Of a DNA stretch of 64,000 nucleotides, positions 1-11,640 are shown piece after piece. The stretch covers positions 79,244,527 through 79,308,526 of the forward strand of contig CM055092.1 of NCBI GenBank assembly GCA_029204225.1. The letters are read 5' to 3'. How positions within the stretch are numbered: position 1 is the first letter of the stretch; each line of letters opens with the position of its first letter. The DNA is from Diphasiastrum complanatum (taxonomy: Eukaryota; Streptophyta; Lycopodiopsida; Lycopodiales; Lycopodiaceae). A model generated the notes under the pieces. It did not search any database and had not been told where the DNA came from. It worked only from the letters and a program-made list of their open reading frames with translations. The position numbers and the translations under genes were made by a program.

Positions 1-2136
1 GTTATGCAAGCTTATGATGATAATCTAACCCTAACATCCATTATGGCATGGTACATGTTTCTTTGTTGTAGAGATGCTACGATTCTCTCCTTATTATTAT
101 GCTTAGATGCATTCCTCTTCTCCTGCACTACAGTAAGCTCTTTTCCTTTGTGTACAGTCCTTGACATGATTAGAAAGGCTTGTTTCCAACAACTGGCTTG
201 GGTCCTCTATGTATCTTCAGAGCTCTCTATTGTCATTATTGTCTGAGAGTCATGGTTCTTAGGATTATCATGGGATGTATGCAGACGTTTTTAGTCATTT
301 TTTTGTTGCAACTTGCTCTTGTATGGCATTCTTGGTCTATATGACTAGATTAGGATGTATCTCTTGATGTTGGATTCAATATTGTTGGTGTTGGAATTTC
401 AATTCCACTCTTAATTCTTCATCAGATTATCAAATCCCTAAACATGCGAATATGCTTAATGAGGATCGCGACTGCTCCATGGCCTGCTACAGTGGGTTAA
501 TGACACTTTTAGAGCCTAGCTGCGATTATGGGATGCAACAAAGACATCCATTGATTGTACATGTCAACTATAGGTTTAAGCAGCTCAATAGTTCTTGTAA
601 TTGTAATTCTTAATAATCTGTGTAATAAAAATAAACAGAAGAATGACAAGAGAGGCAATGGACAAATTCACAGGTGCACTCTCTTGAATTATGATATTTG
701 GATCATCTTCAGTCCTAGACTGCAATTCTTATAGTTCATCATGAATTGTTAGTGCTGATATTGCTGTATACATATCATTTGAGAACAATCCTATGTGTGC
801 CTTGCTCTGTTTTGAATCAAGTTTGCTGTCTGTTCAACAACGTTGCAGCCATATCTCCATGGCAGTTCTATGCAGAATTGTTCTCTTATATCAGATGACC
901 ATACTTTAAGCTTGCTTCATCGCTGTTGGTATCATATTCTTCCAAAGCCATTCTATATGTCTCCACGACTATTTATGATACTGTATTCTGGTGTTTTGGA
1001 ACTCTTGACAGTTACATTTTCCCGAGGCTATGGCTGCCGTGTGCTATACATCTGTCCTGGGAGTGTACCTTTCACATCATTTGTGACATTCTTGGTTTTG
1101 AGTATTGCATAGTAGCTACTCATGTTTTCACATCATCTACTCTCACTATTTTGTATTTTGTGAGTGGCTTGCTGCAGTTGTTATTAAGTATTCAAGCCAG
1201 TTCTGCTAGCTTAGGATGTGATTCTTCCTATTGTTAGTTAGCACTCTGGCCTATAAGAGTGGCTTAGAAATTTTGAGAATTATGTACTCTACCAATTTGT
1301 TCTGGTGGCATCATGGTCTATCAAGTTGGCATTGGACCTCATTATATGCATCAGATTTCTTTCTATAGTTTAATGTTCTCCTCTTAATTAATGACTTCTC
1401 AAATTGAAATTTTGAATTTGGATATTTTCCACTTCACAAAGAAAGATTTTTTTGGATGCCTTGGTTCTCTTGTCCATGTTGATGCCTTGATACTGCCATC
1501 CTCATCCATCCATCTGGCATGATGCTTCACAAACAGCTGATTTGCTGTCTATCATTTTGTGAGAGCTGCTTCACTATATATGTTGTGGCAGCTCCTACAA
1601 TATATAATATAGACGCACACATATATACATATACACACATATAGTCAGTGGAATATATTCTCATCTTTGACATCTTCACGATACACACACATATAGTCAA
1701 TGGAATATGTTCCCATCTTTGACATCTTCACCATATACATTAGAGCAGGAGGTAGAGTTGCATCACACGTAGTTATTGCTGAAATAAAGTAAGTGGGAAA
1801 CTTTGAGTGAGCTAATTCTGTGCGAAGCGCATAACTTGTTTACTGTGAAATCCCTTTGATTCGAAATTCTAATTAGAAGTCATAGTGCGTATGCGTTCAG
1901 TTAAAATGGAGCAACAAAACTACCCTGTTAAGTTTCAAAAGGAACAAGTTTTACCTCATAATAGAATACAAAGATGAACACGTTGAGATAGAATGAAGAC
2001 TGTCAAAAGCTCACTTCATAAATAGCCACTCATTTCCCCCTCCCGGTTACAATAGAAGTATTTTAGGCCTTTGATACTATAACTTTATAAGAGAATTCAA
2101 GAAAGCTAACAAAAATGTACGCTTTTACATTTTCAG
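1..2136. other. 5' flank of the ARID gene, no gene seen
   Basis: T-rich sequence without a reading frame that resembles a protein. Short frames up to 103 codons exist on the plus strand but have no recognisable motif and overlap one another. It may hold upstream introns or untranslated sequence of the ARID gene. A short tandem duplication lies at 1633-1735. Confidence 0.5.
1633..1735. repeat. Tandem duplication, about 52-bp unit, two copies
   Basis: Two near-identical copies each contain ACACATATAGTC, then GGAATAT, then CATCTTTGACATCTTCAC. The second copy begins about 52 bases after the first and differs at only a few positions. It adjoins a CA/TA-rich stretch. Confidence 0.8.
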
Positions 2137-2228
2137 CAGTATGGCCCATGAAGGATCTATCTTATAATGAGATTATGAAGAGGAAAGATGTTGGCACCAG
2201 AATAAGAGGAAAAGCTAGGGTGATAAAG
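2137..2228 (+). other. Candidate upstream noncoding exon of the ARID gene
   Basis: The segment sits between a good acceptor (pyrimidine run ending TTTTCAG at 2136) and a donor (AAG|GTAACT at 2229). Joined to the next candidate exon starting at 2485, every frame that would lead into the ARID reading frame is closed by stops (TGA and TAA near its end). It is therefore read as 5' UTR. This is inference from splice signals only. Confidence 0.3.
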
Positions 2229-2494
2229 GTAACTTTGGAAACCAACAACTCCAACTCAAACATTTTTTAGCTCAGTAGGAACTACTTTAAGCTTTGTTTA
2301 TTGACATTGAAAGAGAATTCCAGAAAGCTAACAACTTCTTTTTAGTATTCTGACTTGTGCTGTAATGAAGCTATCTTTTATGTAATCATGTGGCTCCTAG
2401 AGATCTGAGAGAGGCATTGTTTTGAGAAGTCCTGTCCTTTAGTAGTTTCAGGTGTTGCTTTTTCTTAATGAGTTTTGGGTGCAGAATCATCTTC

Positions 2495-5316
2495 ATGGGG
2501 AGCACCATAGTCGGAAACCAGAAACATTTGTCACAGCTGAAGCAGTCTGGGTGCAGGACATCCAAGGGGCTCGTTAAACAGCCAAGTGCAGTTCTTGGTA
2601 TGAAAGTAGTCTTTGTTAGTCACTAATTTGAAATCAATCAGAGTAAGAGAAAGACAGTAATCGAATGTCACAGACTAAGTTTGTGTGTTCCACTTTTGAA
2701 TTTACCCCACAGAGGAAATGGGCATTGCTCTGTTTGTGCAGGCAACTTGTGTTCCAGGGCACTTGAGAATGGTACATGTTACAACGGAGAGTTTCAAAAG
2801 TTGTATTTACTGAAAGAAGATCTTGCAAATGTACATAAAGAGAACATGAATGATGTTAGAGAGGATGACAAGCTGTATATTGCAGCTGAAACTGGAACTG
2901 CTGCCACCTTGCAAGAAGAAGGGCTTGAAAATTTGGTATTTTTACTGATTGTGCAGAAATTTCTGGAAGGTAGAAATCTCAAAATCTTAAGGCCTCTTCC
3001 TGTCTTGATTGGATGCAAGGAGGTAGATTTATTGAAATTGAGCCAAAGTGTCACAGGTATGGGTGGGTATGAGAAAGTTACTGCAGCTGGGCTATGGATG
3101 CAAATCTCTGAACTTTTAGGGTTTGGATCTGCTTGTGGGCCAGGCATCAAATTGGTCTACGTGAAGTATTTGAAATCATTAGAAAGTGAAAAAGTATTAG
3201 GGCTACAAGCAAAGAAGGTTGTTACAATGTTCCGTCCCATTGTTAAAAATATAACTTCAAAGCTAGCTTTTGATGAGAGACATGGTTGTCCAGGAATTGA
3301 GGAACACTTGACTTCACTAGATGGAGAACCATTTGAAGTTGAACAGCAGAAAATTTTGAACCATTCTGAAAGGAAAAAAGTAGCTCGAATTCAAGATTTA
3401 TATAAGCTAAAGAGGGTATCAATGCATAAAAAGGACCTGGGGGCACATTATACAGATGCAAGGAAGGGCATTAGCATTAGAAAACTTGAAAAAAGGAAAC
3501 TGCAAGTTCTTTCAAAGTCTCCAGATTCAACCAAAAGATCCATAAGTAAGCTCACTACCCACAGCCATATAAGCCTCCCCTATCCAAGAAAGAAGAAAGC
3601 AAAGAAGAGCAACGAAGATAGAGTTGAGGTGTCTAAAAATGAAGCTCATACAGACATAAGTATGTCTGCAATTGAAGACAATTCGACAGCTGAACCAAAA
3701 AGTGATCCTCTTGTGGATGTGCTGAGTTGGGTGAAGAGAACAGCCTTGAGGCCAGGAAGTCCTAGGAAAGGGCAGGGTCCTCGAGGATCCAAAGAGAATC
3801 AGTCTTGGGTCGATGATTGCGCGTCATTGGCAAGCAGACTTCGAACCTGCATGTGGAGAAGAAGAGAATTGGAAACAGCCCAAGCGCATTCTTATTCATT
3901 TCAGGTACTTTCTTGCGACGAAAGTTTTTCGAGACTGCACATGTATTTTTGTTTTTATTTACTTTGTATTATCTATCAATAGCCATTATGTTCTTCTCAT
4001 ACTAACCATAGGCAGACATGGACACTGAAGAAGGTAGTTAAGTTTGGTGTAATTGGACACAGCTCGTGTCTATTTTTCTCGACAGTCTTGACAGTCCACA
4101 GGAGTTTAGTTAGTGAAAAACCTTTGGGAGCTCTTCTCCTACTAACTATAGGTAGACATGGACACCCAGGAAGGTGGCTCACTTTGGTGTTTTTGGACAG
4201 CTTGTGTCTATTTTTCTTGAAAGTCGACAGGAGTTCAGCTAGTAAAAAGCTTTTACAGAGGCTGTTCATTTTGAAAAGCAATTGCAGCTTAGCTATGATT
4301 CAAGCCCTTAGAAGTTGCCTTAATGCTCTGTACCACCTTCTCTTTCTGAAGGGTTTACCTTTTTCGCAGACATGTGACACATGATGCATGTATGTGGGAT
4401 TAGAATGTGCTTAGCACAATGGAATTGTGAATTGTTCTATTCTTGTTCTTCTTTCGTAGATTTTTTGCTGTCAATAATACGGAGCTGGTCATAGGATGTA
4501 AATGTTGTACATGGGTCGATAACTGTTTCTGACAGACCTTCTTCGCAGACAAATCGTGACAGGTTGATGAAGGGAAGTAATGAGCATCGGTGGCCTTTTG
4601 ACTCATCTTTCTTACAATCCAGATGTAACAGAACGATTCGCTCTTCTCGCCTTGCCGCTGATTGCTTCTATGGCAGCGATCGGACATCAGAAGTAAGATA
4701 TGATCGCATACCTAGAAAAAGAATCCCAATTGGATCTGATTTTCAGGCAGAGGTTCCACCACACAGTTGTCAAAGCATGCCAGCCTCTATTATTCAGATT
4801 GAAAATATGCCCATGGTTGGAGATCGTCACTTTCAAGATGAAGAAAGTGAATGGTACGAATTTCTGGGGGTGCAAGTCTGGCCTCTTCCAGGGGACAAGA
4901 GCGTAATGAACGAGGAGAGGATTGGAAAAGGGAAGTCTGGCAACTGTTTTTGTTGCGATTCTGGGTCATTGGAATGTGTAAGATTACATATACAACAGGA
5001 GAGGGAGAAATTGAAGTTAGAATTAGGCAATGCTTTCTCCTTATGGGGCTTTGACAGTATGGGAGAGAGCATTTCTGAACAGTGGACTTTGAAGGAAGAA
5101 GAAACATTCAAGAGCCTTGTCAAGATGAATCCAGCATCAGAGGGGAATGACTTTTGGCAAGATCTTCCAGCTGCATTTCCCTCTAAAGACATAAAGGATT
5201 TCATAAGCTATTATTTCAATGTATTTGTTTTGAGAAGACGTGCCACCCAGAACAGGCTTAATCTCAAGGAAATTGACAGTGATGATGATGAAAGTGATAG
5301 TTTGGAACTCACATGA
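2495..5316 (+). CDS. ARID-ELM2-SANT DNA-binding protein, three coding exons
   Basis: Likely nuclear chromatin or transcription regulator. Proposed exons are 2495-2597, 2715-3904 and 4549-5316; the phases (1, then 0) fit and give about 686 residues. The ARID domain, with motifs VDLLKLS, GGYEKV and LWMQISELLG, is in exon 2. Exon 3 starts with an ELM2 motif (IPIGSDFQAEVP) and ends with a SANT-like segment (WTLKEEETF to SYYFNVFVLRRR) followed by an acidic tail (DSDDDESD). This order is the known plant ARID/ELM2 family architecture. The intron 2 donor is CAG|GTACTT and the acceptor TTCGCAG|ACA; both are clear. Exon 1 and the acceptor at 2714 are less certain, because an AG two bases earlier competes. 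The ATG at 2495 is chosen because stops precede it in frame. A possible AATAAA signal lies at 5589. Antisense frames over this gene are ignored as shadows. Confidence 0.85.
3998..4266. repeat. 140-bp tandem duplication inside intron 2
   Basis: ACTAACCATAGG at 4001 recurs as ACTAACTATAGG at 4141. Similarity continues through TAGACATGGACAC, TTGGTGT and TTGTGTCTATTTTTCT and into AGGAGTT. The two units are diverged but collinear, and both lie within the intron at 3905-4548. Confidence 0.8.
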
Positions 5317-6721
5317 ATGGTGCTTATCTCGATGCTCTTGTGCATCAGTGAGGTGTTTGGTTTTGATGTGTTTGATGCTGCTTTTTGCAAATACAACCAC
5401 AAAAAAGTTATGGTACTCTGCAAAATTGAGTTTTTTTTTCGCATTCAGAAATACTCCCTTCTGTTCGTTTCAGTGCAATGCTGGCTGCAATTCTCATCAA
5501 TCACGTACGTGCAACAGTGCACTATTGGCGAAACTGATCAATTTTTAGCACTACAAATTTTTCGTTATTTTCCAGCTCATATGTCAAAAATAAAGGTAAT
5601 TCTTTATAGAAAAGCTCATAATTGCATCTGGATGCCTCCAACCCTGATAATGTTGTACTGAAAGAAAGATGAATTTAAAATTTGAAGAGTATTGGTATTT
5701 AGGATACTCTGGTGCTTGGTGCTTAAAAAAAGAAAGGCCTGTACAGATGTGCTTGTGCCTCCCCGGAAAAAATCTTTGATGTTTGAGTCGGGAGTCTATG
5801 CAAAAAAGTATGATTTGAGCAGAAAAATTAGAACTACAGGTTTGTAACAGTTATCCCTTCACATTAATATATAGGATATAAGACAGTTAAAGAGCTTCTT
5901 ATTGTCAATTGAGGCCATGAATATTTGAGATGACCCCTTATATGCATTGCAGCTATGAAGTAATCTTCCCAAGTTTGCAATGGATGAGCTTATACCAGTG
6001 TATCAAGCTATGGTGTGCTTAGAAACCAGTTACTTTTGAACATTTGCTTGGGTTGACACCATAAAAAAGTAAGCCAAATGTCTCTTACTGCAATAGTACT
6101 TCTTAACAGAGGAAATATACTATTTTCTCAGCTTGGGGGGATTTGTTTCGATAGGAGTGGTTGCTTTGAAACCTTTAAGCTATTTGTAGACAGCATACCA
6201 TCAAAACAGCTGGAGTATCATCATGTATTAATGTTCATCTAACAAGCTGACAGAAAATGGGCTGATATTTTGTTCTGGATAGGAATTTTGTATTCCATCT
6301 AGAATCATCAGTATATATGTTCAGTTAACCAATTTCAAACATGAGAGCACCAGGAAAACTCTGCACTAGCACACCAGACCCCTATCTTATCTTGCCTTAC
6401 AAAGCTAGAATGCTATACAAGCATATATAAATTTAATTTTTTTTGCAAAGTTTTCCACTTCGGCAAGGGTTAAATCAATTTTGAACTCACAAAGGTTTGA
6501 CATGACCCACAAAATTGATCTAGTAAGATGTTAATAATTATTCTTTTATGGTATATCCTTCACGATTCTGATTATTGCAAAAGATATTTTTTAATGAATG
6601 CTGTTATGTTGATTTGCTAGTAAGATTGTATAATGTAGGAATGCCTTATGAAAACTAGTTAACATAATGCTAATCTGGTTTGTTGTGTTTGCTATCATAT
6701 TTTGATCCATTTCTTGATAAT

Positions 6722-6754
<33 letters not shown>

Positions 6755-7146
6755 CTTGAGAATGGACCAAAGACTTCTAATGTAGACACTATACAAAAGT
6801 GGAGGTTGTGGTAAGTAAAAAAATCCCTCATGGGTGCCATCTCCAGTTAGCGCAATCTAAGAATAAGAAAAAACGCCTCCTAGCATTAGTAAAAGCATGA
6901 TGGAATGTTTGTGGCACATTGTGCAACAAAAAGGACCTTGCACAAAGTCCAATGGAGAGCAATTGATTACTATTTTATAGTATGTGAATATATAGTCTCT
7001 TTTTTGGCTAATGTTTAGAGTAGTACTAGTTATTTCGAAATGTCACAAAATTGTACGGTGGCTTTACTAAATTGAAATACTAAATTTTTTGAGATTCCTG
7101 GAATCATCGGCCAGTTTACCACTTCAACCCGTGGTTGCTCTGCAAG
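5317..7146. other. 3' flank of the ARID gene, no gene seen
   Basis: The first few hundred bases are likely 3' UTR, with AATAAA at 5589. The rest is AT-rich with no convincing reading frame on either strand. A TG microsatellite lies at 6724-6754. Confidence 0.5.
6724..6754. repeat. (TG)n microsatellite
   Basis: An almost uninterrupted run of TG dinucleotides, about 30 bases, preceded by an imperfect TTGTGTT. Confidence 0.95.
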
Positions 7147-8950
7147 CTAGAGATTTTTTCGTTTGAGCGGCATATAAAAAGGATCAATTCTCTTCCATGT
7201 CGGCACCCTCAGATATTCTTGCAGCTGCCTGCTATCCCTTAGGATTTTGTTCCGCCACTCAGGTTGTGGTTGCAGCACCGCAATGATCTCAGCCCTTGTG
7301 AAATACTGGCTTTGATCAATTTCTTCTCTACCACCCCTCATGTTGCGAGGATACCTCCTTTCGAACCTTTCGGATTCTCTGGTATCTGCCATATTACCCC
7401 TTGGCCTGGTAGGTGAGGTTGCCGGCACAGCTACGCCCATATTTGGAATGGACGAAAAACTTCTGGTTTCTGGCGGATCTGTCAAAAAGTCATCACCACC
7501 ACCAATGTTAGTGTTAAGTTTCTGGAGGGTCAGGGATGGAGTGATCAAGAGAGAGAGGCACATGAATGACAGGTTTAGGAGGAGGTGGGTTTAACAAACT
7601 GTACGCTGCACCGGGAGAACTGAACTGTTGTAGAAATTTAGACCGTCGGGCTTTGTACGTATCATCTGGACCTTTAGATGGGCCCAATAATTTGCTAGGA
7701 GGTGGTGGAGAGGGGGAGGGTGAAGAAACAGGATAAGTAGGAACAAATGTTTCAGAAAAATTAAATGAAGAATAAAAATGGGGATTAAAAATAGGAGGTG
7801 AAGGGGGGAAAGCTCTGGAAGCAGCTTGGTTCTCTGGCCACCTGATCCCGAACTACCATCTACTGGCTGGGTTTGCCCATCCTTATTATCAGCTCCGTCA
7901 TCTCCATCATTTTCCCATGGTTTCTTTACAGAAGTACCCACCTGGGCCTTGCATGCCGTGTCCCATAATTGGTTCATCTTGTCCAAGACTTGCTGCAGGG
8001 CCTTAGTCATTTCTTCGAGCTACTTCTGATACTCAAGGATGATCTTTCCCTGTTTGGCCATGACATTTTCAAAATTCTTTTTTTTCAGCTTTTCGTTCTT
8101 GAATTAGCTGCATGTACTTTTCCATCCAGGTGGCTGTAGCCTGTGGGGCCTGGAACTGTATATCCTCGGGCTTGACCCAGGGGCATCAACTGTCATTGCA
8201 CCCGACGATCCATCTCGCGCTTGGTCGATCTGGGGAGTGAAGAGACAATGTTAGTAGAAACAGTGGTGGTGGTTAGTGGAGGGGTCAGACTTCCTCCTGA
8301 TTGATCCGCTTTTCCTGCTTCATCATCACTAATTTCCATTAGGTCCGCAGCATCAAAGTACAATGATGTGTATGTGAGAGTGTGGACTTGATGGGCTTGT
8401 GGTTGCTGGGCCGCTCCCATTTCTTAAGGAATGGTACTCCCCACTCCTCCCCCCTCTAAACAGTGTGCCTTTGGTGAGCTTGGCGGCATCGGCGTGGTAA
8501 TCAAGATGGGGGAGTGGTGACTTAATCAGGTGACACCGTTGTGGTATCTGTGTCTGTTTCTGCTCCCGTAGAGGCTATTACTCCATCACTCCTATCGATG
8601 ATATGTATGGGTGAGGAGTGTTGCTGTGATGCTGTATCTGAGATCGCTGTCAAGCTGGACGATGCCGAATGTGATTGGGTGGCTTGGCTCGATGCTTGTG
8701 GTTGCTCTCCCTCAGATTCGGACTCATCTAACTCTGTGGCATGCGGAGATCGCCTTTTTGTCATGAGTTTTATTCTTCTCCTTTGCTGGCGTGTTTCGGG
8801 CAACGTTGCCTTGGAGCTATAAGTTGGTTCGCATTGTTCACCTACTTGAGTGTGAGATCCATCATTAGGTACCCAAGGATGGTTGTTGGCTGCTTGTTTT
8901 TGATACAGTCATGAAGGCAGTTCGAAGCAAACTGTGCCCAATCATAAAGA
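7147..8950 (-). pseudogene. Gag-like remnant of an LTR retroelement, broken
   Basis: Read right to left, a series of minus-strand frames (about 8522-8803, 8193-8420, 7591-8010, 7147-7563) give hydrophilic, Ser/Gln- and acid-rich protein. A basic start (TRQQRRRIKLMTKRR) is followed by acidic SES/DD runs. The last frame includes YFTRAEIIAVLQ and EWRNKIL. The composition and arrangement look like a gag N-terminal half broken by frameshifts and stops. The reading extends to about 8950 (DWAQFASNCLHD) before meeting plus-strand Ty3 sequence at 8981. No protein domain could be named with certainty; a decayed host gene is possible. Confidence 0.4.
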
Positions 8951-8980
8951 TTTTGGGCATGCAGTCGTGAATCCGCCATC

Positions 8981-9290
8981 ATGTGGAATAATGACATAGT
9001 TACCCGCATGACCTTAGTTCAACATACTGATTGGGTATCACCCATTGTGGTTGTACCCAAGAAAAACGGCAAGCTTCGTATTTGTGTTGATCTCAAAAAC
9101 CTTAATGCAGTTACGAAGAAAGACCATTTTTCCTTGCCTTTAACGACCCAAATCTTAGAGGAAATGGCAGGAGCTTAAGCTTTCAACTCCTTGGATGGAT
9201 TCAGTGAGTATTTCCTTGTTCAAATAGCCCCTGAAGATAAACATAAAACAGCCTTTGCCACAGAAAACGAGGTTTATGCTTATAACATTA
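8981..9290 (+). pseudogene. Ty3-type reverse transcriptase fragment (fingers/palm start)
   Basis: The frame contains SPIVVVPKKNGKLRICVD and LNAVTKKDHFSLP, then, after an in-frame TAA at 9176-9178, LDGFSEYFLVQIAPEDKHKT. These are the well-known first blocks of Ty3/gypsy reverse transcriptase. The YVDD catalytic block is absent because homology stops near 9290. The same frame then runs on into unrelated gag-type sequence, so this is a truncated scrap joined by rearrangement. Confidence 0.85.
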
Positions 9291-10804
9291 GGCTCATCAT
9301 TTGGTTCCTTGTTGGACTCCCACGATGGATACGACGTGAACTTCATTCCAATGATGAATATACATCATTGAAACAAGCCATGTCTGATGCCATTCGGGAA
9401 GAAGATGAGGGCTCAGATGTCGATGAGCCACGTAAACGGAGAGCACATCGTGCTATCCAAGAGGCTCGACCAAGCGAGGAAACACGAGAACAGTTGTGGA
9501 AAACACAGATGGAGTTGCTTAACCAGCACCACCAACAACATATGGAGAAACTCACGAAAGAGTTTCAAAACACTCTTAAATCTATCCAGAGCTCGATGCC
9601 GGGTCAGTTACCCACTGGCCAACTCCACCATACACGAGAGAATACCTGGTGCCCTCACTGTCGAGGTGCACACACTGGCAATGAGTGCCCTTCATACCAA
9701 CCGGTACCAGATACTTCATTGATCAAATGTGACATCTGCGACTTTATGGGACATACATCACTTTATTGCTATTATAACCTGAGGAATCAACCTCAAAACC
9801 AGTCAGGGGGACATTATCAACCTCCTCGACAACCGTTTGTTTCACAAAACCAACACACGCACTACCAACCACGAAACCACCAAGTTTTTATACAAGAGTT
9901 GCCCAAACAACCTAGACATGAACCTCAACCACAACTGGTGCTCTTAGGACCACCTCCAAGAGGACAACAAGATCTAGGAGCACAAAAACATAGAAATCCT
10001 AGAGAGTCTGCACAGACTCATCTTGTTGAAAACTCCTACGATCACTCATATCATCAAGATACAACACTTCCATCTGTTAGTTCTCAACATTATCAAACCG
10101 ACAATTCATGCTCATGCAAACGAGATGAGTATTCCGCACCACCAGAAAATACAGCACAGCTAGCCATCCAAGATGGTTATGCTATTGCCACAGGCCCAAT
10201 GAGCAACCGCTGTTTTTATTATGGCGACACTGGCCACTTCATGGTTGACTGTAAAGTTAAGAACCAATACGATGCGGAGTGCCCAGACTGTGTTCGCAAA
10301 CACAGTTTCAAAGATTGTTTTAAACAACCTAACAGGATTCTTCCAGCACGTCATATATCATCTGAACTTGTTAGAATTCTAACTAGAGCACCACGCCAAC
10401 AACAAGAACAGCAACGAAACAATACCAAATCTGCTGACCCACATGGAAGCCACTTGACAGCTTCCACATTACCAAAAGATTACCCAAACCCAAAAGTGGA
10501 ACAAAGGCAATACAATGAATTTCGAGATGAGTTTTTGCGAGTGGAAGAACATACAGACAGTCTATTATCAGCTCAAATCCCCGAAAAAGAGCAATCCCTA
10601 CAAGGACTTGAAGTATTTTCTGACCTCTTGCAAGCTCAACTCACTATGCCATTCCATAGCGCAATAAAATCCTTCACCAGACTTCAAGGATATATCCATT
10701 GTAGTTTTCAGCTGCCAACTATTCCTAATGAACAGCGGAAACCCGAAGAGATTCTTGAAATTCCCCATATTCCTATGAATGTGTTGAATATAGGTGTTGC
10801 TTAG
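9191..10804 (+). CDS. Chimeric ORF: RT scrap fused in frame to zinc-knuckle gag
   Basis: An open frame of 537 codons. Residues 1-33 are Ty3 RT sequence. From about residue 40 it is gag-like: a Glu/Lys/Arg-rich helical stretch with coiled-coil character (residues 75-130), then Cys/His knuckles at about 154 (CPHCRGAHTGNEC, CX2CX3HX4C), 180 (CDICDFMGHTSLYC, canonical CX2CX4HX4C), 341 (second Cys replaced by Tyr) and 364 (CPDCVRKHSFKDC, CX2CX3HX4C). Long Gln/Pro/His-rich linkers separate the pairs. A retropepsin follows from 10820. The first codon is TTG, so the frame is probably not translated as such; it is best read as the nucleocapsid part of a degraded gag-pol with an RT fragment abutted upstream. 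Confidence 0.6.
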   Translation: MDGFSEYFLVQIAPEDKHKTAFATENEVYAYNIRLIIWFLVGLPRWIRRELHSNDEYTSLKQAMSDAIREEDEGSDVDEPRKRRAHRAIQEARPSEETREQLWKTQMELLNQHHQQHMEKLTKEFQNTLKSIQSSMPGQLPTGQLHHTRENTWCPHCRGAHTGNECPSYQPVPDTSLIKCDICDFMGHTSLYCYYNLRNQPQNQSGGHYQPPRQPFVSQNQHTHYQPRNHQVFIQELPKQPRHEPQPQLVLLGPPPRGQQDLGAQKHRNPRESAQTHLVENSYDHSYHQDTTLPSVSSQHYQTDNSCSCKRDEYSAPPENTAQLAIQDGYAIATGPMSNRCFYYGDTGHFMVDCKVKNQYDAECPDCVRKHSFKDCFKQPNRILPARHISSELVRILTRAPRQQQEQQRNNTKSADPHGSHLTASTLPKDYPNPKVEQRQYNEFRDEFLRVEEHTDSLLSAQIPEKEQSLQGLEVFSDLLQAQLTMPFHSAIKSFTRLQGYIHCSFQLPTIPNEQRKPEEILEIPHIPMNVLNIGVA

Positions 10805-10819
10805 GGGATTAGCATCACC

Positions 10820-11640
10820 ATGCCTTTGTCCTATAAAGACTATCCCACAGTATCTGCTATCCTTGATAGCAGATCAGGCGTAAATATAATGGCTTTGTCA
10901 TTGGCAAAGTCATGGGGCTTCCATACCCTCGATCAACCACGATATAAACTTTGCATGGTTGATCAACAAGTTACAGACCCTGCTGGTCATTTATCAAATA
11001 TTAAAGTTCAAATAGCAGGTGTCAAATTTGTAATTGATTGTGTCATCTTAGACTTACCAAAAGATAACAATACTTATAAACTTCATCTTGGTACACCCTA
11101 GCTCCAGATGGAAGGTGTTGTCCAAGATTGGAAGCATAGCAAAATTACCTTTGGCAACCATGATAAACGAGTCACAGTTGACTCAACAGGCCATGTCAAG
11201 CCCACCAAGGTATACGATGATTGGTCATCCACAACATATGACGAATCAGATAGTGTCCCGATACAACCAAAGGCCACTATACAAGATCCACGGACATCAT
11301 CAATTGGGGTCATGCACTAGCCAGTGTGGATTGTGCAGATTCCAATCAATGTCGTATCAAAACTGCTGCAGTAGATGTGGATATTCTCCCATCTTCTACA
11401 GACATTGACACACCCATCATCCCCTTATGATGATTTACACGATTCCTATAGCTTGGTGCCCAGGAGGACCTAGCGTCTCTACCGCCCATGTTTCGGAAGT
11501 GAGTATTCTTTCCATAGATGATGAAGAAATGACGGATGAACATGTACTCCTCTATCTAGATGCCCAACCTCATCCGCCAAAATCAATTCCTAAGGAGATC
11601 AAGACTCCAGGACCAAATCCCTTTGATTTGGTTGATCCCT
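10820..11640 (+). pseudogene. Retropepsin and pol spacer downstream of the gag
   Basis: The frame 10820-11101 shows AILDSRSGVNIMAL, a retroviral-type aspartic protease site in which the usual D-S/T-G is changed to DSR. After a stop, 11108-11320 continues with EGVVQDWKHSKITF, the segment that normally follows protease in Ty3 elements. Further broken frames run to about 11640, where the sequence switches into LTR-like DNA. The substituted glycine and the stops make a working protease unlikely. Confidence 0.7.

Noticed and set aside
1-246. 80-codon frame at the left edge
   Set aside because: Hydrophobic, low-complexity translation of T-rich DNA without a recognisable domain.
2794-3150. 118-codon minus-strand frame
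   Set aside because: Antisense shadow of the ARID exon, no motif.
4833-5204. 123-codon minus-strand frame
   Set aside because: Antisense shadow of the ELM2/SANT exon.
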